Assembly (NCBI RefSeq): GCF_902459745.1
Contig: NZ_CABPSJ010000001.1
Location: forward strand, 248,001 to 312,000
From: Pandoraea communis
GTDB lineage: Bacteria; Pseudomonadota; Gammaproteobacteria; Burkholderiales; Burkholderiaceae
DNA: 64,000 bases
Direction: 5' to 3'
The notes beneath the pieces were generated by a model, which was not told where the DNA came from, made no database searches, and worked only from the letters and a program-made list of their open reading frames with translations. Of this stretch, positions 45,010-54,703 are shown one piece after another (position 1 is the first letter of the stretch; each line of letters starts with the position of its first letter). Both the position numbers and the translations under genes were made by a program.

Positions 45010-45377
45010 GCCCACTGCCCGCCCCGGCACGCTTCGTGCGGCTAGCCGAAACGGACCGGCCCGCCGTGATGCTTCGCGTCGACGCGAAGCCCGTTCAAGC
45101 GTATGAAGGCGACACGCTGATGGTCGCCATCCTGAGCTTGCAAGGCGCGCTGCGCGATGCCGAGTTCGGGCCCGAGCGGCGCGCCGGCTTCTGCGTCATG
45201 GGCGCCTGCCAGGATTGCTGGGTGTGGACGCGCGACGGCGGACGGTTGCGCGCCTGCACAACGCCAGTGGCCGCCGGCATGGATATCGTCACGCGACTGG
45301 TTCGCCGTGGTGACGACGAGACCGCGCCGATGCGCGCGGCATCGGAAACCGGAGGGGATCTATGGCCGCTCGCGTAG
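45006..45377 (+). CDS. (2Fe-2S)-binding small subunit, HcnA-like
   Basis: 123-aa ferredoxin-like protein (Fer2_4). Four cysteines in the pattern C-x5-C-x2-C-x15-C lie in GFCVMGACQDCWVWTRDG and GRLRACTTPVAAG and should bind a [2Fe-2S] cluster. It matches the small subunit of HcnABC-type hydrogen cyanide synthase, octopine/nopaline oxidase and D-hydroxyproline or proline dehydrogenases. It passes electrons between the two flavin subunits encoded downstream. ATG 45006 overlaps the ATPase stop by 4 bp; the gene ends 16 bp into the next one. Confidence 0.87.
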   Translation: MSPLPAPARFVRLAETDRPAVMLRVDAKPVQAYEGDTLMVAILSLQGALRDAEFGPERRAGFCVMGACQDCWVWTRDGGRLRACTTPVAAGMDIVTRLVRRGDDETAPMRAASETGGDLWPLA

Positions 45378-46798
45378 TGGTGATCGGCGCGGGCCCGGCC
45401 GGCGTGCGCGCCGCTGCCGCGCTCGTCGAGGCGGGCGTGCGTCCGGTGGTGATCGACGAAGGCCGGCGCGACGGCGGGCAGATCTACCGCCGTCAGCCCG
45501 AAGGCTTCCGGCGCAGTTATACCGCGCTGTATGGCACCGAGGCAGACCGCGCTCGCCACCTTCACGAAACCTTCGACGGGCTGCGCCCGCATATCGACTA
45601 CCTGCCGGAAACGCTCGTATGGAATATCCGCGATGGCGCCGTCCATCTGGCCAATGCGCAAGGCGCGTCCAGCGTGGCATTCGACGCGCTGCTGGTGTGC
45701 ACCGGTGCGACCGATCGGCTCATGCCGGTGCCTGGGTGGCAGCATGCCGGCACGTACAGTCTGGGCGGCGCGCAGGTCGCGCTGAAATCGCAGGGCTGCG
45801 CCGTGGGCGCACGTACCGTGATGCTCGGCACCGGGCCATTGCTCTATCTGCTCGCCGCGCAATATGTGAAGGCGGGGGCCACCGTTGCGGCCGTGCTCGA
45901 CACCTCACCCGCCAGTGCTCGCCTGCGCGCGCTGCCACAATTGCTCGCCAAGCCGGGCGTGCTGCTCAAGGGCGCCGCGCTGCTGCGTTCGTTGCGCGCG
46001 GCCGGCGTGCCCTTGCATCGCGGCGTGACGCCCGTGCGCATCGACGGTGACGCCGAACTCGGCGTGCGAGGTGTGCACGTGAACCTTGCGGACGGCACCG
46101 CACTGCACGTCGAGACCGACGCCGTGGCGATGGGCTTTCATCTGCGCCCCGAAACACAAGTGGCCGATCTCGCGGGATGTGCCTTCGATTTCGACGATGC
46201 GCTCGGTCAGTGGGTGCCGCGCATCGACACCGACGGGCGCAGCAGCGTGCCCGGCGTTTATCTGGCCGGCGACGGGGCCCGCGTGCGCGGCGCCGACGCC
46301 GCCGAGTCTGCGGGACGGCTCGCTGCGTTGGCGGCCATGCGCGATCTGGGGGTTGCCCCGAAGTTCGACGATTCCGCGAAACTGCGTGACGCACTTGCCC
46401 GTTTCACACGCTTTGCAGCAGGGCTGCGCACGGCCTTCCCGTGGCCGGCACAACACGCCAGACAACTACCCGACGACACCGTGGTCTGCCGTTGCGAAGG
46501 CATTACGGCCGGGCAACTGCGGCAGGTGACGCTGCAAGCCGGTGCCACGGAAGCCAATCGTGCCAAAGCGTTCTCTCGTGTGGGCATGGGCCGCTGTCAG
46601 GGGCGCTTCTGCGCGCATGCCGGCGCCGAAGTGATGGCAGGTGCGCTGGGCGTGCCCGTGTCGGCGGTCGGCCGGCTGCGCGGACAAGCGCCGGTCAAAC
46701 CGCTGCCGGTCGCGCTCGCACCAGCACCCGCTTGCGCGGAGCACGCATCGACAGGTGCCGCCGACGCGGTACATACGACCTCCACGGAGACCGCATGA
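45362..46798 (+). CDS. FAD/NAD-binding oxidoreductase, HcnB/OoxA-like, with C-terminal Cys cluster
   Basis: 478 aa. N-terminal FAD site VVVIGAGPAGVRAAAALVEA, then DEGRRDGGQIYRRQP; a second Rossmann region (LGTGPLLYLLAAQYVKAGAT) follows, and GVYLAGDGARVRGADAAESA marks the FAD-proximal end. About residue 376 onward is a BFD-like [2Fe-2S] domain with CRCEG and GRCQGRFC cysteines. This is the alpha-type subunit of HcnABC/opine oxidase/proline dehydrogenase complexes. It may pass electrons to the quinone pool. ATG at 45362 follows CGGAGGGGATCT and overlaps the ferredoxin gene by 16 bp. Confidence 0.88.
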   Translation: MAARVVVIGAGPAGVRAAAALVEAGVRPVVIDEGRRDGGQIYRRQPEGFRRSYTALYGTEADRARHLHETFDGLRPHIDYLPETLVWNIRDGAVHLANAQGASSVAFDALLVCTGATDRLMPVPGWQHAGTYSLGGAQVALKSQGCAVGARTVMLGTGPLLYLLAAQYVKAGATVAAVLDTSPASARLRALPQLLAKPGVLLKGAALLRSLRAAGVPLHRGVTPVRIDGDAELGVRGVHVNLADGTALHVETDAVAMGFHLRPETQVADLAGCAFDFDDALGQWVPRIDTDGRSSVPGVYLAGDGARVRGADAAESAGRLAALAAMRDLGVAPKFDDSAKLRDALARFTRFAAGLRTAFPWPAQHARQLPDDTVVCRCEGITAGQLRQVTLQAGATEANRAKAFSRVGMGRCQGRFCAHAGAEVMAGALGVPVSAVGRLRGQAPVKPLPVALAPAPACAEHASTGAADAVHTTSTETA

Positions 46799-48015
46799 CG
46801 ACGTCCGCCTCGCCCACCGCCCAGGCAGACGTCCTGCTGATCGGCGGCGGCATCATGGGTTGCAGTACGGCATTCTTCCTGCGCCGGCACGGGTTGTCGG
46901 TCATCCTGCTCGAACGGCAGATGACCGGGCAACAGGCCAGCGGCACCAACTTCGGTGGCGTGCGGCGGCAAGGCCGCGCCTTGCCGCAACTGGCGATGTC
47001 CAATCGTGCACTGCGCATCTGGTATGCCGCACGCGATCTGCTCGGCAGCGACGTCGAATTCCTGCCGTCGGGACATACGCGCGTGGCCTATCACGCGCAC
47101 GACGCCGACTATTTCGACAACTACGCCACTGCCGCGCGCGAGTACGGGCTCGACCTCGAAGTGCTGCACGGTACAGCGATGCGCAAGCGCTTTCCGTTCC
47201 TCGGTCCCGAAGTGTTGGCGGCATCGATTTCGCCGCTCGACGGGCATGCCAACCCGCGTCTGGCCGCGCCCGCCTTTGCGCGAGCGGCCGCTGCGCTCGG
47301 CGCCGATATTCGGGAGAACGTGTCGGTCCGGCATGTCGAGAAGACCCCGACGGGCTTTCGCGTCGAGACGACCGACGCTCAGGTGTTCCATGCGGGGCGC
47401 CTCGTCATCTGTGCCGGTGCGTGGAGCAATGCGCTCGCGACCCAGTTCGGCGAATCGGCCCCCCTGAGCGTGCACGGTCCGCAAATGGCCGTCACCGAAC
47501 CGGTGCCCTACGTGTTCCGCTCGTCGATGGGCGTCTATACGTCGATCAAGGAAGAGAGCATCTATTTCCGGCAGATTCCGCGCGGCAACATCATCCTCGG
47601 CGGCGGCCCGCCCGGACCTGCCGATGTGGACACGTCGCGCGCCGCGGTGCTGCCCGAGAACACGTTGGGGCAACTGCACCAGTTCCGCCGGCTCGTACCG
47701 GCGGTCGCCCCGCTGCACATCATCCGTGTGTGGAGCGGTGTCGAGAGCTATCTGCCCGATAGCGAACCCGTGATCGGCGAGAGCGGCACCACCGACGGGC
47801 TCTACTACGCGTTCGGTTTCTGCGGCTCAGGCTTCCAGATCGGTCCCGGTGTCGGCGAAACGCTCGCGGAGCTGATCGCTACCGGCCGCACTGAAATCGA
47901 TCTGCAACCGTTCGCGATCCGGCGCTTCGCCCGTCGTCAGGACGACGATACGCCCGGTGCCACGCCCGCCCCCAACCCCAACGCTACCCCCGCGCCCTCG
48001 GCGACTTCATCATGA
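46795..48015 (+). CDS. FAD-dependent amine oxidase subunit, HcnC/OoxB-like (DAO family)
   Basis: 406 aa. FAD site VLLIGGGIMGCSTAFFLRRH, NFGGVRRQGRALPQLAMSNR, LVICAGAWSNALATQFGE and YYAFGFCGSGFQIGPGVGET. It is the substrate-oxidising beta subunit of HcnABC-like complexes, oxidising secondary amines such as opines, imino acids, sarcosine or glycine. The C-terminus has a Pro/Ala/Thr-rich tail (GATPAPNPNATPAPSATSS), unusual for the family. ATG 46795 overlaps the previous stop by 4 bp; its stop overlaps the AraC start by 4 bp. Whether cyanide is made is doubtful, because the operon includes a substrate importer. Confidence 0.87.
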   Translation: MTTSASPTAQADVLLIGGGIMGCSTAFFLRRHGLSVILLERQMTGQQASGTNFGGVRRQGRALPQLAMSNRALRIWYAARDLLGSDVEFLPSGHTRVAYHAHDADYFDNYATAAREYGLDLEVLHGTAMRKRFPFLGPEVLAASISPLDGHANPRLAAPAFARAAAALGADIRENVSVRHVEKTPTGFRVETTDAQVFHAGRLVICAGAWSNALATQFGESAPLSVHGPQMAVTEPVPYVFRSSMGVYTSIKEESIYFRQIPRGNIILGGGPPGPADVDTSRAAVLPENTLGQLHQFRRLVPAVAPLHIIRVWSGVESYLPDSEPVIGESGTTDGLYYAFGFCGSGFQIGPGVGETLAELIATGRTEIDLQPFAIRRFARRQDDDTPGATPAPNPNATPAPSATSS

Positions 48016-48476
48016 ATCCGCGCTCACCGGTCTGCCTCTCCGCCCGCATGGCAACGGACCCTCGCGCGTCGCGCGGACGGCTCGTCGAACGGTCGGTACA
48101 CGGCACGCTCGACGACGCACGTGCCTACATCGACGCGTATTTCTACGAGCCGCTCACTGTCGCGCAACTCGCCGACCTCTGCTCGCTCTCGGTATCGCGC
48201 TTCGCCACGGCCTTTCGCGAGCGCTTCGAAGATGCGCCGTACCGCTACCTGTGCCGGGTACGTGTGGCCGCCGCACAGCGTCTGCTGCTTGCCGGCGTAC
48301 CCGGCTCGCTGGTCGCCACCGAAGTCGGCTTCTTCGATCAGAGCCATCTGGCACGGCACTTCAAACGCATCTGCGGCATGACGCCCAGCGCCTTCGTACA
48401 GCATCATTTGCATGACGGATGCCATACCGGACACATGACGGCCACGCGCCTCACGCTCGGTCCGCGACTGGGGTAG
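48012..48476 (+). CDS. short AraC-family HTH regulator
   Basis: 154-aa protein consisting almost only of an AraC/XylS DNA-binding domain: YIDAYFYEPLTVAQLADLCS, SVSRFATAFRERFEDAPYRY, ATEVGFFDQSHLARHFKRIC and GMTPSAFVQHH. The usual N-terminal ligand domain is missing, so the signal may come from a partner or the gene may respond through dosage. It starts 4 bp inside the oxidase gene, so it is translated as the last gene of the operon it probably activates. That would be positive feedback. An orphan origin by truncation is possible but the domain itself is complete. Confidence 0.82.
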   Translation: MNPRSPVCLSARMATDPRASRGRLVERSVHGTLDDARAYIDAYFYEPLTVAQLADLCSLSVSRFATAFRERFEDAPYRYLCRVRVAAAQRLLLAGVPGSLVATEVGFFDQSHLARHFKRICGMTPSAFVQHHLHDGCHTGHMTATRLTLGPRLG

Positions 48477-48551
48477 GCATCGATGCGGGATGGATGGCCC
48501 CGCGTCGCGGCTTCCTGAGCGCGCACGACACGGGGCTGGGCAAACATGGGC

Positions 48552-50888
48552 TTACTGAAGCACGAAGCCCTGTTGCTGGACGTGCTCGGAATCAAGGCCG
48601 ATCTGCACGTTGAAGTCGCCCGGTTCTGCGACATATTTCAGTTGGGCGTTGTAGAACCTGAGCATGTCTTCGTCGATTGCGAAGCGCACTTCACGCGACT
48701 CCCCTGCCTTGAGCAGGATCTTGCGGAAGCCCTTGAGTTCCTTGACCGGACGCACGACCGATGCCGCAACGTCCTGCAGATACAACTGCACGACCGTCTC
48801 GCCATCGCGCTTGCCCGTGTTGCGCACCGTCACGCTCGCCTCGAGCGTGCCACCCCTGGCCATCGTGCGCGACGAGAGCGTAACGTCGGACACGCTGAAT
48901 GTCGTGTAGCTCAAGCCATAGCCGAAGGGGTACAGCGGGCCGTACTGCGCGTCGAAATATTGCGACGTGTAGTTGGCCGGCTTGCCCGGCGTGAACGGCC
49001 GGCCGATGCGCAACTGGTTGTAGTACGCCGGAATCTGGCCGATCGAGCGAGGGAACGTAATCGGCAGCTTGCCCGACGGGTTGTAGTCGCCGAACAACAC
49101 GTCCGCGATCGCGTGACCGCCTTCTGTGCCCGCGTACCACGTCTCGAGCATGGCGTCTGCGTTGGTCTTCGGCCAGTTCAGATCGAGCGGACGGCCATTC
49201 ATCAGCACCACGACCAGCGGCTTGCCCGTTGCCTTGAGGGCCTGCAGCAGCGCGAGTTGACTGCCCGGCAGCGACAGGCTCGTGCGGCTCGACGCCTCAT
49301 GCGACATGCCGCGCGATTCGCCAACCGCCACAATCAACGTGTCGGCATGGCGTGCGACCTGCACGGCTTCGTCGATCATCTGTTGCGGGGTACGCTTGTC
49401 CTGCACGACTTCCGGATTGTCCCAGTCGAGGAAGTTGAGATACTCCACCACGCGCGGGTCGTCGGTAATGTTCGCACCGCGCGCATAGCTCACCTGCGCC
49501 TGCTTGCCGAGGGCATCTCGCACGCCCTGGAGCAGCGTGACAGCCTGCGACGCCTTGCCCGCTGCCGACCAGCTTCCCATGACGTCGATCTTCGCGTCGG
49601 CGAGCGGCCCGATCACCGCGATTCTGCCCGCCTTGCGAAGCGGCAGCGTGTCGTGCCGATTCTCCAGCAGGACGAGCGACTTGCGAGCCGCGTCGCGGGC
49701 GGCGTCACGATGCAGGCGGCTTTCGGCATTCACGTCCTTCGGGTCCTGCGCGGCGTTCCCGATACGGCGATACGGGTCGGCAAACAACCCCATGTCGTAC
49801 TTCGCGCCAAGCACTTCGCGCACGGCGCTGTCGATGTCACGCATCGGCACGGCGCCGGATTTCACGAGATCGGGCAACTGCTTGAGGTACTGCACGTCGG
49901 CCATGCTCATGTCGACGCCCGCCTCGATGGCCAGTTTCGCCGCCTCGCGGCCGTCCTTCGCCACGCCGTGACGCATCAGTTCCTCGATGGCCCCGTGGTC
50001 GCTCACGGTCACGCCTTTGAAACCCCATTCATCGCGCAGCAGGTCACGCAGCAACCACTTGTTCGACGTGGCCGGGGTTCCGTTGATGGAGTTCAGTGCA
50101 ATCATCACACCGCCGGCGCCTGCGTCGAGGCCCGCGCGATACGGCGGCAGATAGTCCTGATACATACGCATCAGGCTCATGTCGACGACGTTGTAATCGC
50201 GCCCGCCCTCCACCGCGCCATACAGCGCGAAGTGCTTCACGAAAGCCATCAGGCTGTCGGGGTTCGCGGGCGAGGCGCCCTGAAACCCCTGCACGCTGGC
50301 ACGCGCGCTCTGCGAGACCAGATAGGGGTCTTCGCCGAAGCCTTCCGACGTGCGCCCCCAGCGCGGATCGCGCGAGATATCGACCATCGGTGCGAAAGTC
50401 GCGTCCAATCCGTCGGCACTCGCTTCGATGGCGGCCACGCGCGCCGCTTGCTTCACCACCGACATATCCCAGCTCGACGCCAGCCCGAGGCTGATCGGGA
50501 ACACGGTACGATGCCCATGCACAATGTCGTAGGCGAAGAAGATGGGAATCTTCAGGCGGCTTTGCTTGGCGGCGGCGTCCTGCAACGGACGGTTATCCTC
50601 GCGTGTGACCGAGTTGAACGTGCCACCCACGCGACCGGCGGCAATCTCCTTGATGAGCATGGGTTGCGGCATATCCGCCCCGATGCTGATCAGGCGCAAC
50701 TGACCGATCTTCTCGTCGAGCGTCATGCGCGCGATGAGATCGTCGATGAACGCCTGTTTGGCGGCAGGAGACGGCATGGCAACCGGGGCATTGCCCGGCG
50801 CACCGTTATTCGGGCCGGAAGGCGCGTCGGCAAAGGCCGGCGCCACTACGAGGCTGGCGGCAAGAGCCAGCGCACAGAACATTCTCAT
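48552..50888 (-). CDS. bglX: periplasmic GH3 beta-glucosidase (BglX-like)
   Basis: 778-aa GH3 enzyme. A signal peptide begins at ATG 50888 ([20 protein letters not shown]). The (beta/alpha)8 domain has [60 protein letters not shown] and the nucleophile Asp in [15 protein letters not shown] (about residue 296). The second domain and the C-terminal fibronectin III-like domain ([33 protein letters not shown]) are present. It removes terminal glucose from beta-glucans or gluco-oligosaccharides in the periplasm. The frame continues upstream to 50960 but the signal peptide fixes the likely start. Divergent from opgG. Confidence 0.92.
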   Translation of the reverse strand: MRMFCALALAASLVVAPAFADAPSGPNNGAPGNAPVAMPSPAAKQAFIDDLIARMTLDEKIGQLRLISIGADMPQPMLIKEIAAGRVGGTFNSVTREDNRPLQDAAAKQSRLKIPIFFAYDIVHGHRTVFPISLGLASSWDMSVVKQAARVAAIEASADGLDATFAPMVDISRDPRWGRTSEGFGEDPYLVSQSARASVQGFQGASPANPDSLMAFVKHFALYGAVEGGRDYNVVDMSLMRMYQDYLPPYRAGLDAGAGGVMIALNSINGTPATSNKWLLRDLLRDEWGFKGVTVSDHGAIEELMRHGVAKDGREAAKLAIEAGVDMSMADVQYLKQLPDLVKSGAVPMRDIDSAVREVLGAKYDMGLFADPYRRIGNAAQDPKDVNAESRLHRDAARDAARKSLVLLENRHDTLPLRKAGRIAVIGPLADAKIDVMGSWSAAGKASQAVTLLQGVRDALGKQAQVSYARGANITDDPRVVEYLNFLDWDNPEVVQDKRTPQQMIDEAVQVARHADTLIVAVGESRGMSHEASSRTSLSLPGSQLALLQALKATGKPLVVVLMNGRPLDLNWPKTNADAMLETWYAGTEGGHAIADVLFGDYNPSGKLPITFPRSIGQIPAYYNQLRIGRPFTPGKPANYTSQYFDAQYGPLYPFGYGLSYTTFSVSDVTLSSRTMARGGTLEASVTVRNTGKRDGETVVQLYLQDVAASVVRPVKELKGFRKILLKAGESREVRFAIDEDMLRFYNAQLKYVAEPGDFNVQIGLDSEHVQQQGFVLQ

Positions 50889-51127
50889 CTGATAGCGATC
50901 CAATGTGGCGCGACGCGAGGATGCCGGTAAGGTTGTCTGCGGCAGCCCCCGTCGTATCAACTGGCGTTACCCGGTCCGGAGAAACGCGCCGGACACGTAA
51001 CGGCGAAGTGCGATACTTTGCCACAATCGGTATCTTCGAAGCGATTCCGCCCCGTTTTTTGCGCAGATCCGTGTGTAATGAGACGCTTATGAGACTTGGT
51101 ACCTCCCCCCAACTTCTGGAGAGATTC

Positions 51128-52723
51128 GTGGTTCTGTTTTCCCCCGCCATGTCTTGGCATCGGCACATGCGTTCGTTCTTGCCGGCACTTGTGGCAGGCG
51201 CCGCCTTGTTGAGCGCGGCGCATGCCCATGCGTTCTCCCTCGACGATGTGACTGCCCGCGCGAAGGGGCTTGCCGACAAGCCCTACACCGCACCGGTGAG
51301 CAACCTCACGCCCGCGTTTGCGAACATGCAGTTCGGCGACTACATCAAGATCCAGCCCCGGCGCGAGACGTTCGAATGGAACGATCAGGCCACGCCGTTC
51401 CGGCTGGGTTTCTATCACCAGGGCATGCAGTTCAGCACGCCGGTGAAGATCAACGAGATCGTCGGCAGCGGCAGCAACGCAAAGATCGACGAGATCAGGT
51501 ACGACACCCGCCGCTTCGACTTCGGCGACCTCAAGCTCGAGCGCAGCGCCACGCAAAACCTCGGCTACGCGGGCTTTCGCGTGCTGTACCCGATCAACGA
51601 ACCCGGCAAGCTCGACGAGGTCATGAGCGTGCTGGGCGCGAGTTATTTCCGCGTGATCGGCAAAGGACAGATCTACGGCCTGTCGGCACGCGGTCTGGCC
51701 ATCGACACGGGCCTGCCGATTGCCGAGGAATTTCCGGCCTTCCGCGAGTTCTGGATCGAACGCCCGAAGCCGGGCGAGAAGCATCTGGTCTTCTACGCAC
51801 TGCTCGACTCGAAGCGTGCCACCGGCGCTTATCGTTTCGATCTGGCACCGGGCGAAGACTCCGTGTTGAAGGTGCAGGCGCGGGTGTTCATGCGCGGACC
51901 GGTGACCAAGCTCGGCATCGCGCCACTTACGAGCATGTTCCTGTTCGGACCGAACCAGCAGCGCGACCCGTACAACTTCCGCCCGGCATTGCACGACTCG
52001 AACGGGCTTGCGATTCACGCCGGCAACGGCGAATGGATCTGGCGTCCGCTGAACAATCCGCGCAATCTCGCCATCAGCCAGTTTCAGGTCACGAATCCGC
52101 GCGGCTTCGGACTGCTCCAGCGCGGACGCGATTTCGCTCAGTACGAAGACCTGAAGGATCGCTACGATCTGCGCCCGAGCGCCTGGATCGAACCGCAAGG
52201 CGATTGGGGCAAGGGACATATCGAACTGGTGGAGATTCCGTCGCCGGACGAAACCAACGACAACATCGGCGCGTTCTGGACGCCTGACCAGTTGCCGCCC
52301 AAGGGCCAGCCGTTGCAGGCCGATTACACGATCCACTGGACGATGAACGAGCGCAGTATCATCGACCGCAATCTGGCCTGGGTGAAGCAGACGCTTCGCA
52401 CCGCCGGCGAGATCACGCAAGCCAATCTGATTCGTCACTTCGACGGCAGCACCGGACTCATCGTGGACTTCGACGGCGGCCCGCTCGCCTCTCTGCCCGC
52501 AGGCTCGGTCACGCCGCAGGTCAGCGTGAGCGATAACGCCACCCTCATCGAGCAGACGCTGCAACCGAATCCGGTTACGCGTGGCATGCGCCTGAATCTG
52601 CGCGTGATGGTCAAAGACCCGGCCAAGGTCGTGGAGCTGCGTGCTGCCCTCGTCGCGGGCGGCAAGGCTGTGAGCGAGACCTGGAGCTATCAGCTCCCCC
52701 CGTTCTCGGTCGCCAAGCAATAA
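51128..52723 (+). CDS. opgG: periplasmic glucan biosynthesis protein OpgG (MdoG)
   Basis: 531-aa periplasmic protein of the OpgG/OpgD family. A Sec signal peptide ([20 protein letters not shown]) precedes [18 protein letters not shown]. Family segments include [80 protein letters not shown] and [20 protein letters not shown]. It shapes osmoregulated periplasmic glucans; E. coli OpgG/OpgD have been described as beta-1,2-glucanases. The GTG at 51128 follows CTGGAGAGATTC; ATG 51149 is possible. No opgH glucosyltransferase gene follows, which is unusual. Divergence from a GH3 glucosidase suggests a glucan-processing pair. Confidence 0.87.
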   Translation: MVLFSPAMSWHRHMRSFLPALVAGAALLSAAHAHAFSLDDVTARAKGLADKPYTAPVSNLTPAFANMQFGDYIKIQPRRETFEWNDQATPFRLGFYHQGMQFSTPVKINEIVGSGSNAKIDEIRYDTRRFDFGDLKLERSATQNLGYAGFRVLYPINEPGKLDEVMSVLGASYFRVIGKGQIYGLSARGLAIDTGLPIAEEFPAFREFWIERPKPGEKHLVFYALLDSKRATGAYRFDLAPGEDSVLKVQARVFMRGPVTKLGIAPLTSMFLFGPNQQRDPYNFRPALHDSNGLAIHAGNGEWIWRPLNNPRNLAISQFQVTNPRGFGLLQRGRDFAQYEDLKDRYDLRPSAWIEPQGDWGKGHIELVEIPSPDETNDNIGAFWTPDQLPPKGQPLQADYTIHWTMNERSIIDRNLAWVKQTLRTAGEITQANLIRHFDGSTGLIVDFDGGPLASLPAGSVTPQVSVSDNATLIEQTLQPNPVTRGMRLNLRVMVKDPAKVVELRAALVAGGKAVSETWSYQLPPFSVAKQ

Positions 52724-53066
52724 GTTGCATCCCGCCGCTACGTGCGGCGGCATCTTGCCGCTGCACACCCCTCCCTCTGCGCAACACCACCCACCGCAAT
52801 TAAACAGGCACTTACGTGCCGTGTTTTCTCATGTAAAACCCTGAAACGGGCAAATTACCCTTGCAGTTGGCGATCAATTCGCGTTTACTGCATGCACAAT
52901 ATTGCATAAAAACCACCCTTCGCTGTTCACAGAGGTGGTTTGCTGCATTGGCAACGGCCGCAGGCCGTGCCGGTGTGGCTCGGCCTGGTGCCGCTTGCGT
53001 CGGTCAAGACATCCCCAAGACTCTCCGCGTTTCGACGGAGGGCGGATTCGTTATGGAGACACCCGC
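52724..53066. other. gene-free region between opgG and the MFS gene
   Basis: 343 bp. A 7-bp hairpin, CCGCCGC (52732-52738) / GCGGCGG (52744-52750), may end the opgG transcript but has no T-tract. Around 52892-52907, ATGCACAATATTGCAT shows ATGC/GCAT ends around an A/T core and could be an operator for the following MFS gene. From 52930 on the sequence is G+C-rich without coding signal; TTATGGAGACACCCGC is the ribosome-binding region of the MFS gene. Confidence 0.35.
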
Positions 53067-54446
53067 ATGCGACACATCGACGTACACCATCTGGCCGACG
53101 AAGCGCGCTTTAACGGCTATCACGGCCGCATTCTGCTTTGGTGCGCGCTCATCATCATCTTCGACGGTTACGACCTCGCGGTCGCAGGCATTGCGCTGCC
53201 GTCGATCATGAAGGCGATGAACGTGGACGCCACCAGCGCCGGCTTCATGGTCAGCGCCGCGCTCTTCGGCATGATGTTCGGCGCTATCGTGATGGGCATG
53301 GTGGCCGACAGCATCGGCCGCCGCAAAGCCATCGCCATTTGCGTGCTGATGTTCTCGCTCTTCACCGCCGCTGCGGGTTTCACACACGAGCCGATCAGCT
53401 TCTCCGTCACGCGCTTTTTCGCGGGGGTCGGGATCGGCGGCGTGATGCCGATCGTCGTCGCCCAGATGACGGAGTACTCACCTCGCAGACTGCGTGGCAC
53501 ACTCGTCACCCTCATGTTTTCGGGCTACTCGGTCGGGGGCATGCTCGCCGCCCTGCTTGGCAAAGGCCTGATCGAATCGTATGGATGGCAGTCCGTCTTT
53601 CTGGCGGCAGGTCTGCCCGCGCTGCTCGTGCCCTTCGCGATGAAAGCGCTGCCGGAGTCGATGCCCTTCCTGATCCGCACGGGCCGCCTCGATGCGCTCA
53701 AGCAAGTGCTCTCCCGGCTTGCGCCGCACTATGCCGCGCAGCCGGGCGATCAGTTCGCGCTGCCCACGACGGATCGCAAGCAGGCCGCGCCGCTGTCGCG
53801 CCTGTTTCAGGACGGCCGCGGATTCAGCACCGTCATGCTGTGGGTGGCGTTCTTCATGTGCCTGTTCATGGTGTACGCGCTCAGCTCGTGGCTCGCGAAG
53901 CTCATGGCCAGTGCCGGCTACAGCCTCGGCTCGGCGCTCACGTTCGTGCTGGTGCTGAACTTCGGGGCGATGCTCGGCGCCATCGGCGGCGGCTGGCTCG
54001 CGGATCGCTTCAACATCAAGTACGTGCTCGTCGGCATGTATGCGCTCGCCGCCGTATCGATCACGTTGCTGGGTGTGAAGGTGCCGACGCCGGTGCTGTT
54101 CGTGCTCGTGGGGTTGGCTGGCGCGTCGACCATCGGCACGCAGATCGTCACCTATGCCTATGCGGGCCAGTTCTACCCGATGGCCGCGCGCGGCACGGGC
54201 ATCGGCTGGGCCTCGGGGGTGGGACGCAGCGGCGCCATTCTCGCGCCCATCGTGATCGGCGTGCTCGTGAGCATGTCGCTGCCGTTGCAGCAGAACTTCA
54301 TCGCGATCGCGATTCCCGCCGTCGTCGCAGTCGTGGCCGTGTTGCTGATCGACCACAAGAAATCGGCGTCGGTGCAACAGCAAGCTGCAACGCAATCGCA
54401 CAGCAACGCGGCAGGACTCGCGAACGGCGCGGGAGAACCGGCGTAA
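53067..54446 (+). CDS. MFS transporter, aromatic acid:H+ symporter (AAHS) family
   Basis: 459-aa twelve-helix permease. The start RHIDVHHLADEARFNGYHGR followed by LIIIFDGYDLAVAGIALPSI is diagnostic for BenK/PcaK-like symporters (DGYD motif in helix 1). The helix 2-3 loop is GMVADSIGRRKAI and the helix 8-9 loop GGGWLADRFNIKYV. A short polar C-terminal tail follows. It should import an aromatic acid such as benzoate, 4-hydroxybenzoate or gentisate with protons. The ATG at 53067 follows ATGGAGACACCCGC. No catabolic enzyme adjoins it; the PheA/MhpA-like monooxygenase 8 kb downstream could act on its substrate. Confidence 0.88.
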   Translation: MRHIDVHHLADEARFNGYHGRILLWCALIIIFDGYDLAVAGIALPSIMKAMNVDATSAGFMVSAALFGMMFGAIVMGMVADSIGRRKAIAICVLMFSLFTAAAGFTHEPISFSVTRFFAGVGIGGVMPIVVAQMTEYSPRRLRGTLVTLMFSGYSVGGMLAALLGKGLIESYGWQSVFLAAGLPALLVPFAMKALPESMPFLIRTGRLDALKQVLSRLAPHYAAQPGDQFALPTTDRKQAAPLSRLFQDGRGFSTVMLWVAFFMCLFMVYALSSWLAKLMASAGYSLGSALTFVLVLNFGAMLGAIGGGWLADRFNIKYVLVGMYALAAVSITLLGVKVPTPVLFVLVGLAGASTIGTQIVTYAYAGQFYPMAARGTGIGWASGVGRSGAILAPIVIGVLVSMSLPLQQNFIAIAIPAVVAVVAVLLIDHKKSASVQQQAATQSHSNAAGLANGAGEPA

Positions 54447-54703
54447 TCTCGCGCGTCAAGGCAGACTCGGGTGTCGATGTCTGACGTCAACGCACGGCGG
54501 CGCAGTCTGGTGCCGCCGTGCGAAAATGCGTGCCGCAGCGGTCATGGGAATGACGGCGGCTTTCAGTGACGCGACGCGTCGGTGCAGGGGCAAACCATTC
54601 ATTGCCCGGCGCATGCGCGGCACATGAAAAATCATTCAACCCGAGCACCACAGGTGCCGATATCCAGATATCCGTCCCAACGGACGATCTGGGGAAGATC
54701 AAC

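Noticed and set aside
45006-48015. Calling the three-gene oxidase a hydrogen cyanide synthase (hcnABC)
   Set aside because: The subunits are shared by opine oxidases and proline or hydroxyproline dehydrogenases, and the operon encodes a dedicated importer and another oxidase, which argues for catabolism.
48546-52768. Long open frames opposite the GH3 and opgG genes (794 and 603 codons)
   Set aside because: Both lie opposite well-supported genes and show only His/Arg/Val-rich sequence without motifs.
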